Positions 38,425 to 54,162 of a stretch of 54,162 nt of DNA are shown here, piece after piece (positions within the stretch are counted from its first letter, which is position 1; each line of letters starts with the position of its first letter). A program made the translations under genes and the position numbers. The stretch covers positions 275,001-329,162 of the forward strand of contig NZ_AOHC02000012.1 of NCBI RefSeq assembly GCF_000332415.1. The letters are read 5' to 3'. This DNA is from Leptospira weilii serovar Ranarum str. ICFT (GTDB taxonomy: Bacteria > Spirochaetota > Leptospiria > Leptospirales > Leptospiraceae). The notes beneath the pieces were generated by a model. The model ran no database searches. It had not been told where the DNA came from and was given only the letters and a program-made list of their open reading frames with translations.

Positions 38425-38515
38425 TCTTCGTCGCAGACGAAGACCGAGCGGGAATCCGCGAGCCCGAAGCAGCACGACCGTCCGCTTGCGGACGGGAAGC
38501 CCCGGCCCGAAACTT
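38421..38515. repeat. GC-rich double-hairpin element at the lpxK stop
   Basis: GTCTTCGTC-GCA-GACGAAGAC (38424-38444) begins at the last base of the lpxK stop; CCGTCCGC-TT-GCGGACGG (38478-38495) follows 33 bases later. The segment, including GAGCGGGAATCCGCGAGC, is far more GC-rich than its surroundings. Its form is that of a palindromic repeat (REP-like) that may also act as a terminator. Confidence 0.5.
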
Positions 38516-38622
38516 TACGGATTCTTTTTTATCGTATTTCATTTTTAAAATTCCAATTCGAATTGCAGGATTCAAACGATATGTTATCATTTCCCGTTAT
38601 CGTATTTTCGATAAACAAACTT

Positions 38623-39912
<1,290 letters not shown>

Positions 39913-40034
39913 GTTTTTCCGTATCTTCATATCCTATCGTAATTTTAGAATATTCTTTTTTACTCATATGTTTCTTTTATATTTTTCGAAAGTCACAAAC
40001 GGATTCGCCCGAACTTTCAACCATAAAATTCACG

Positions 40035-41747
40035 TTAGTCGCGAGCGCCGTTCACTTCTTTTAATTTTGCGAGATTCCCTTCCAAAACGGAAAGAGTATC
40101 GATATGATAATCCTTTGTATGTTTAAGTCGAATTTGTTTTCTATCTTCCGGAAGCCTTTTACAAGAAAGTTCGAACAAAACTCCCGCTAAAAGTCTGGAG
40201 CAGGTGAAAACGATCTCTTCCGCATACGTATCCTTATCCTCTTTTTTTGAAAGATGTTTATAGAGGGCGACCAACTCCTGAAATCCGTGGAACAATTTAT
40301 GAACCAAGGAAGAATCCAACCGATTTACGAGTTCGGTCAGATATTCTCCGAACGTATGAGTCATCCCGGAAACGATTCCTCCGATACACGCGTTGATTTG
40401 AATTTGCGAAGTCCCGTCGTAGATCGTGGTGATCCTCGCGTCGCGATAAATTCTCGCGATATCATAGTCTTCGGTATAACCCGAACCTCCGTGTATCTGA
40501 AGCGCGTCGCTGACCGCTTTCAAACACGATTCGGAACAATAAAACTTGCTGATCGGAGTCAGAACGTTTGCGATTTTTTCCCAATAACGAACGACCGTGT
40601 CGTTCTTCGCTTCTTTTTCGGAGGCGCCTTGTTCTTCAAGTCGAAGCGCTCTCCAATAATAACGATCCATTACGCGAGATCCTTCCAACGTCAGACAACG
40701 CATCGCGTAGGTTTCCCTTTCGATTCGATCCATGATTTTTTTCACGGCGGGGATTTCGATCAAAGGTCTTCCGAATTGAATTCTTTCGTTTGCGTATTTT
40801 AGAGCTTCATAATATGCCGCGGTTGCAAGTCCCGTGGATTGTTGTGCGATTCCCATCCTCGCTCCGTTCAACATTCCCATCGTATACTTTACGAGTCCGT
40901 AACCTTCTTCTCCGATCAAAAGTCCGGGAGAGTTTTCAAAAACCACTTCGCAAGTCGGAGAACAATGAAGACCGAGTTTGCGTTCGATTCCCGCAATTTG
41001 AACGTCCGCGCTTTGTACGAGAAAAAAAGAAAGTCCCCTCGCTCCGGATCCGACTTCTCCCGAACGAGCCAGCGTAAGTAATACCGCCGGGATATCGCCG
41101 AACCCGCAACCGTGTGTGATAAAACGTTTACTTCCGTTTAACACCCAGCGTCCATCCTTGTCTTTTACGGCTTTGGTTCTGAGATTGGAAAGATCGGAAC
41201 CGTGATCGGGTTCGGTAAGCCCCATCGCACAGACGAATTTTCCCGCGGCAAAACGGGGAAGCCATTCGTCCTTCATTTCCTGAGTCGCGTGTCGTTCCAA
41301 AATTTCGGCGAGATTTACACATCCGATCGCAATGGCGAGTGACGCGTCCACTCTGTAAAAAATTTCGGAAATAAAGGATTTCACGGTCCAAGGTACTCCG
41401 AGTCCGCCGTACTGTCTCGAAAATCCGTAAGCCTGAACTCCCGCATCGACGACTTTGGATACCAGTTCGAGCATCTTCGGCGGAAACTCGACTTTTCCGT
41501 CCTTGAACTCCAGACCTTGCCGGTCCAACTCCGCCACGTGAGGAGAAAGAATATTTCCGGCGAGATCCCCCACGGTTTCCAACACGGTTTTATAATATTC
41601 TTTTGCTTCCGACGGATTTGTCGGTCCTCCGTTCGAGGCGTCGGAGAATTCGTTTTCGTAATCGAGTATGATTTCCGTCCAGGGTAGAATGTGTTCGAAA
41701 TGATCCTGGATATCTTGATTGTCCGAAAAGTAATTGTTTTGAATCAT
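40035..41747 (-). CDS. Acyl-CoA dehydrogenase
   Basis: 570 residues from ATG 41747 (GGGGAGA upstream). FAD enzyme of beta-oxidation or a related acyl-CoA step, cytoplasmic. Marks: GLTEPDHGSDLSNLRTKA, VLNGSKRFITHGC, RIQFGRPLIEIPAVKKIMDRIE, QIHGGSGYTEDYDIARIYRDARITTIYDGTSQIQ. In the last block the usual catalytic Glu (YEGT) is Asp (YDGT). It is longer than typical (about 380-400), with an N-terminal extension of roughly 70 residues and a C-terminal helical extension as in some long-chain bacterial forms. No partner electron-transfer flavoprotein is nearby. Confidence 0.9.
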   Translation of the reverse strand: MIQNNYFSDNQDIQDHFEHILPWTEIILDYENEFSDASNGGPTNPSEAKEYYKTVLETVGDLAGNILSPHVAELDRQGLEFKDGKVEFPPKMLELVSKVVDAGVQAYGFSRQYGGLGVPWTVKSFISEIFYRVDASLAIAIGCVNLAEILERHATQEMKDEWLPRFAAGKFVCAMGLTEPDHGSDLSNLRTKAVKDKDGRWVLNGSKRFITHGCGFGDIPAVLLTLARSGEVGSGARGLSFFLVQSADVQIAGIERKLGLHCSPTCEVVFENSPGLLIGEEGYGLVKYTMGMLNGARMGIAQQSTGLATAAYYEALKYANERIQFGRPLIEIPAVKKIMDRIERETYAMRCLTLEGSRVMDRYYWRALRLEEQGASEKEAKNDTVVRYWEKIANVLTPISKFYCSESCLKAVSDALQIHGGSGYTEDYDIARIYRDARITTIYDGTSQIQINACIGGIVSGMTHTFGEYLTELVNRLDSSLVHKLFHGFQELVALYKHLSKKEDKDTYAEEIVFTCSRLLAGVLFELSCKRLPEDRKQIRLKHTKDYHIDTLSVLEGNLAKLKEVNGARD

Positions 41748-42097
41748 AATGTCTCCCCTTGAATCCGCCACTGTAAAGGATTGGAAAGACTGAGAAAAGG
41801 AAAATTGCGGGTAAAATTATCTTTTGCGATGAGTTTTCCTAAGTTTGAGTATTTGTAATCAAAAATCCGAGCTTCGGGTAAACCCGTAAAGTTTCGCGAC
41901 TCGGTTCTTAATTCTTTCTTAATTCCAAAACGAGAATTCTAATTTTAATTTACGGGTTTGGCTATTGCATTCTAAAAACGATTTTATAAACTTCTATCAT
42001 GATTCAAAAACTGAATTTTCAAAAATTAGAATGTTCTCAAAAACAAACTCGAACCGAGTGCGGTTTGAGATCCGTACAAAAAAGCTCGTCCAGCGGA
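41748..42097. other. 350-base divergent promoter gap
   Basis: Between the acyl-CoA dehydrogenase and the porin gene. It contains a short palindrome CGGGT-AA-ACCCG (41875-41886) and two direct copies of CTTAATTC near 41908-41930. It could hold promoters for both genes; no RNA or small gene is seen. The porin frame is open upstream to 41999 but the signal peptide fixes the start later. Confidence 0.45.
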
Positions 42098-43432
<1,335 letters not shown>

Positions 43433-43533
43433 ACTTTGAATTCGAATTTCAGCCATACGAAAAACAAATTGTAAATCGAAACGATTCGTAAACTACTTGC
43501 AACCTTTTTGATTTTCGGCTCGAATCGTTCCCT

Positions 43534-44064
43534 ATGGAACAAGCAACATTAGGCGGCGGTTGTTTTTGGTGTCTTGAGGCTGTGTATCAGACGGTGGAAG
43601 GTGTAGAATCCGTCGTATCCGGATATGCGGCCGGACGAACGAAAAATCCGGATTATCGTTCCGTATGTTCCGGCACCACAGGACACGCGGAAGTAGTGCA
43701 GATCATTTTCGATCCGAAGATCATCGGTTATCCCGAGATCCTGGAAGTTTTCTGGATCTCTCACGACCCCACTACGTTAAACCGACAAGAAAACGACGTG
43801 GGGACCCAGTATCGATCCGTCATTCTCTATCATTCTCCCGAACAAAAAAAACAAGCGGAAGAAGCCGTACAAAAAGCCGGAGAACAATTTTCGGACCCGA
43901 TCGTGACTCAAGTGGAAGCGCTGAAAGAATTTTATCCCGCGGAAAATTATCATCAAAATTATTTCAGAACCAATCCGGAACAGTCTTACTGTCATTATGT
44001 GATCAAACCGAAAATCGACAAATATATCAAAACGGGTTTCAGAGTTAAAAAAATAAATTCTTAA
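43534..44064 (+). CDS. msrA: Peptide methionine sulfoxide reductase A
   Basis: 176 residues. Reduces Met-S-sulfoxide in proteins with thioredoxin, in the cytoplasm (no signal peptide). Active-site GGCFWC with Cys10 as nucleophile, GYAAGRTKNPDYRSVCSGTTGHAEVVQ, HDPTTLNRQENDVGTQYRSVI and EFYPAENYHQNYF are all family signatures. A second Cys (Cys13) and one in SYCHYVI near the C-terminus are candidate resolving residues. Alone, with a small hairpin after it (44082-44108). Confidence 0.95.
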   Translation: MEQATLGGGCFWCLEAVYQTVEGVESVVSGYAAGRTKNPDYRSVCSGTTGHAEVVQIIFDPKIIGYPEILEVFWISHDPTTLNRQENDVGTQYRSVILYHSPEQKKQAEEAVQKAGEQFSDPIVTQVEALKEFYPAENYHQNYFRTNPEQSYCHYVIKPKIDKYIKTGFRVKKINS

Positions 44065-44081
44065 CTTTACATCATTTTCAT

Positions 44082-44108
44082 AAGAAATCGTTCAAAGGAT
44101 CGTTTCTT
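44082..44108 (+). terminator. Small hairpin after msrA
   Basis: AAGAAATCG (44082-44090) pairs with CGTTTCTT (44101-44108) with one bulged base and a ten-base loop, 18 bases after the msrA stop. No long T-run follows, so it is only a possible terminator. Confidence 0.3.
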
Positions 44109-44207
44109 GCGGCTCCGAACTTTTTAACAAAAGAAAATCGGGGTTTTAGAGCGCGGCGGAAGATTCTACTTGATACTCTTCGAATCGGATGATAGTATAA
44201 TTCTCTA

Positions 44208-45281
<1,074 letters not shown>

Positions 45282-45300
45282 TTTTATTTCGGATTTAAAA

Positions 45301-46840
<1,540 letters not shown>

Positions 46841-47035
46841 GAAAATACGTTCCATCCAAACTGAAAAAGAGTTTCGCCGAAGTCAATGGAAATGATCGCT
46901 CTTACGGAAAATGTGACGCCTTTATTTCCGAAACCACATTCGCAAAACCGTATTATGTTTGGGGAAATTATAAATTCGTATTTCAGAATATTCTAAATTA
47001 TATTTGGTTCCGGCCGGATACAACCTACTAACGGT

Positions 47036-47794
47036 TCAGAAATTTCGGTTCATTTCTTTTTTAGAGGCAAATATCCCGAGAATTTTCAACTGAGCCTCTT
47101 TTACTTTTTCGGAACTATCGTAAGAATCGTTCGATTTCATCAGCTCTTTCATCAACCATCGAGACGATTCTCGATCCAGAAAATCAAGCACTTGAATCAC
47201 AAGTTTTTCCCGCACACTCTTTAACGCTTCCGCCAAATCCGGAAGGCTTACCTGTCTCAATAAATCCTTCAGTTCGTTATACGATAACGAATGAAACGCC
47301 CTGTTCAAGAGAATATCGGAATCGATCTGAGGTTCGGAATTGCAAAACTCGGAGTAAAAATCGTTGAGAAGAATCGTATCGATCTCTTTTCTTTTTTGAT
47401 TCACGAAATTCCAAAAGTCCTTTTGGTAAGATTCTCCGAAATAAGACGCGACCTTTTCCAAAAAGACGGAGATGGGAAGTTCTCTCTGAATCGTTTCGAT
47501 TCCTTCGAGTATGATGATTCTATCTAAAAGTTCTTTTCCTTCGTAGTTTCCGGAAACGATATATCCTTTCAAAATATTGCCGACGTTTTCGGAGTCCATC
47601 CCGATTCCCATCAGATCGAATCCCTTTCTTAGAAAAAACGGATGTTCTTCGGAATCAAAGGAATCGATAAAAAAATATTTTCCAAATACGTAACACTTTT
47701 CACTCAGCTCCAGCATCGTTCCTAAAACTTGTAAACTTTGTTCCCGATCCTTATCCGTGTAAAAAAAACGATTTGGATGTATTTGTACCAGCAT
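47036..47794 (-). CDS. FliG C-terminal-domain-like protein
   Basis: 252 residues. The last ~90 residues match the pattern of the FliG C-terminal (torque-domain) fold: [58 protein letters not shown]...[12 protein letters not shown]. The earlier part ([42 protein letters not shown]) is helical and unassigned. It is shorter than true FliG (about 330-340) and no flagellar genes are adjacent. It may regulate or modify the motor, or be a divergent paralog. Family call is by eye. Confidence 0.5.
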   Translation of the reverse strand: MLVQIHPNRFFYTDKDREQSLQVLGTMLELSEKCYVFGKYFFIDSFDSEEHPFFLRKGFDLMGIGMDSENVGNILKGYIVSGNYEGKELLDRIIILEGIETIQRELPISVFLEKVASYFGESYQKDFWNFVNQKRKEIDTILLNDFYSEFCNSEPQIDSDILLNRAFHSLSYNELKDLLRQVSLPDLAEALKSVREKLVIQVLDFLDRESSRWLMKELMKSNDSYDSSEKVKEAQLKILGIFASKKEMNRNF

Positions 47795-49646
<1,852 letters not shown>

Positions 49647-49670
49647 TTTCCGATCTCGATCGATTTCATA

Positions 49671-49702
49671 GAGCCGCCGGAACGGTTGATTCTACGCGGC
49701 TC
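49671..49702 (+). terminator. Hairpin after ccr
   Basis: GAGCCGC (49671-49677) and GCGGCTC (49696-49702) form a perfect 7-bp stem with an 18-base loop that itself has CCG/CGG pairing, 25 bases after the ccr stop. No strong T-tract. Likely a terminator between the convergent ccr and CBS genes. Confidence 0.4.
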
Positions 49703-49810
49703 AGAAGTCGAGACAAAACCGAACGTTGCTTCCTATCGGTTGTAGCGTCAGGTTTTGTAGAGTAGAAAGGGTTAGGAGGAATCGGACTTGAAAGAAAAAT
49801 CTTACTTCCT

Positions 49811-50422
49811 CTAGGCGAAAAATTCTCTTTCGCTCACTCTTAAGATCGCACGCAAAACGTCGCTTCTCGTAATGATACCGATCACTTGAAACTGATCGTT
49901 CACAACGGGAAGACATCCGATTCTTTCCTCGAAAAAAACTTTTGAAATTTCTCCGATCCCCGCAAAAATCCGAACCGAAAGAACTTTCGTTTTCATGATC
50001 TGCCCGATCGTTTGTTCGGCCATCGTAATGTGTTCCAATTTCCAACGCATCCAATCCCGATCGGACAGAATGCCGCATAACGTGTTTTTTTCGTCGACCA
50101 CCGGAACGTGGCGAAAACGTTTCCGAACGAAAATTTCTTCGGCTCTCGCGATCGGATCCTGATCCGAAAATTCCACCACGGGAGAAGTCATCAAATCTTT
50201 TGCCGTAAGCGAGGAAAGCGGTTCTCCCGAACCGGATCGGATCTTTCCGGCGATTTTGTATTCGGCGCCGATTTCTTTTCCCGCGTTTTTTGGGCGATTT
50301 TTTCTTTCGAGATCTTGTTCCGATTCTATCTTTTTAACGAAAGGAGAAGGCGGGATCGAATGTAAAGGATGAACGATCTCGGCTTGAGCCGGAGGAATGT
50401 AGGGTTCGGAAACTCCTCTCAT
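49811..50422 (-). CDS. Tandem CBS-domain protein
   Basis: 203 residues from the ATG at 50422; TTG at 50437, one base past the upstream stop, is an alternative with GGATG ten bases before it. Two CBS domains: about 75-130 ([52 protein letters not shown]) and 140-200 ([51 protein letters not shown]). Pairs of CBS domains bind adenosyl ligands (AMP, ATP, SAM) and sense energy state. The first 70 residues are Pro/basic-rich linker. Just after the J-domain gene, so co-transcribed. Confidence 0.85.
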   Translation of the reverse strand: MRGVSEPYIPPAQAEIVHPLHSIPPSPFVKKIESEQDLERKNRPKNAGKEIGAEYKIAGKIRSGSGEPLSSLTAKDLMTSPVVEFSDQDPIARAEEIFVRKRFRHVPVVDEKNTLCGILSDRDWMRWKLEHITMAEQTIGQIMKTKVLSVRIFAGIGEISKVFFEERIGCLPVVNDQFQVIGIITRSDVLRAILRVSEREFFA

Positions 50423-50438
50423 TACCCAAAAGAACAAA

Positions 50439-51314
<876 letters not shown>

Positions 51315-51431
51315 ACTCTTCTTCCAAATTTTCCACCCTTACAAATCCGTTCATCAATTCTTTTTCCAATTAGACTTCGAGAATCGGAAACGGAAATCTT
51401 CCCGAACGTTGAAAAAAGGTTTGCTCGTAAG

Positions 51432-53943
<2,512 letters not shown>

Positions 53944-54009
53944 AAAAACGGATCGTTTCGTTCTTAAAAAAAATATAGGAAAAAAAACGTACCCAATTAG
54001 AATGTACTC

Positions 54010-54162
54010 ATGCGGAACGGAATTCGTTTTATTACAACGTCGTTTTTCTTTTTTAATTTTTCCATCTACCCAAGCGCTTTTTTAAAAACCAACACCGACG
54101 CGTTTTCGCCCAATTGGGACGGAAGATACGACGTACTTGAGTTTAAGATTTCCAATCGGTGT
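54010..54162 (+). CDS. Exported protein, N-terminal part only
   Basis: 51 codons from ATG 54010 to the window edge, no stop. The N-terminus ([28 protein letters not shown]) is a signal peptide, followed by [19 protein letters not shown], a segment like the start of exported Leptospira proteins with a gliding-motility C-terminal or FlgD-like strand ('NWDG...' being common in that fold). Too little to name. Confidence 0.4.
   Translation, partial: MRNGIRFITTSFFFFNFSIYPSAFLKTNTDAFSPNWDGRYDVLEFKISNRC

Overview
The window looks like chromosomal DNA of a Leptospira species. Signs of this are the many spirochaetal lipoproteins with relaxed lipoboxes, a Leptospira-type outer-membrane barrel with an N-terminal SH3-like strand domain, divided regulatory genes without long operons, frequent TTG starts and moderate G+C with A-rich codon use. 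This genus call is inference from protein style; the species cannot be settled from the sequence alone. No rRNA, tRNA, CRISPR array or intact insertion sequence was recognised.

Layout. 0-6.7 kb: end of a membrane protein, a BASS-type permease, a short ssb, a lipoprotein group (Sco1/SenC, MORN-like, YHYH), then a three-gene envelope-stress cassette (Spy/CpxP-like lipoprotein, ECF sigma factor, small membrane protein) and a response regulator. 7-12.2 kb: secreted PLC-like phosphodiesterase with lectin-like tail, PAS histidine kinase with palindromes upstream, TPR protein, SH3 protein. 12.2-19.9 kb: degenerate repeats, SDR reductase, MBL hydrolase lipoprotein, a coupled exported methyltransferase/FAD oxidoreductase pair, and two small conserved proteins. 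20-25.6 kb: RsbQ-like hydrolase paired with a hybrid kinase, anchored catalase-fold protein, STAS protein and rdgB. 25.7-31.3 kb: coiled-coil membrane protein with a structured leader, YbiT-type ABC-F ATPase, PD40-OmpA protein, and an AT-rich accessory gene pair whose second gene seems frameshifted.

31.5-40 kb is an envelope-building block: class A PBP, peptide-binding lipoprotein, msbA-lpxK (lipid A flipping and 4'-phosphorylation) and a predicted barrel protein. 40-54 kb: acyl-CoA dehydrogenase, porin, msrA, two tandem alpha/beta-hydrolase lipoproteins, uracil-DNA glycosylase, an orphan FliG-C-like protein, crotonyl-CoA carboxylase/reductase, CBS protein, J-domain protein, cstA coupled to a Nudix hydrolase, and the start of another exported protein.

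The most promising unexplained signals are (i) a shared leader motif plus hairpin in front of ssb and the coiled-coil gene at 26135, (ii) the Spy-like/ECF/membrane-protein cassette with a possible self-recognised promoter, (iii) the RsbQ-hybrid kinase pair, and (iv) the FAD oxidoreductase with a large orphan C-terminal region linked to a methyltransferase that carries an export-like N-terminus.
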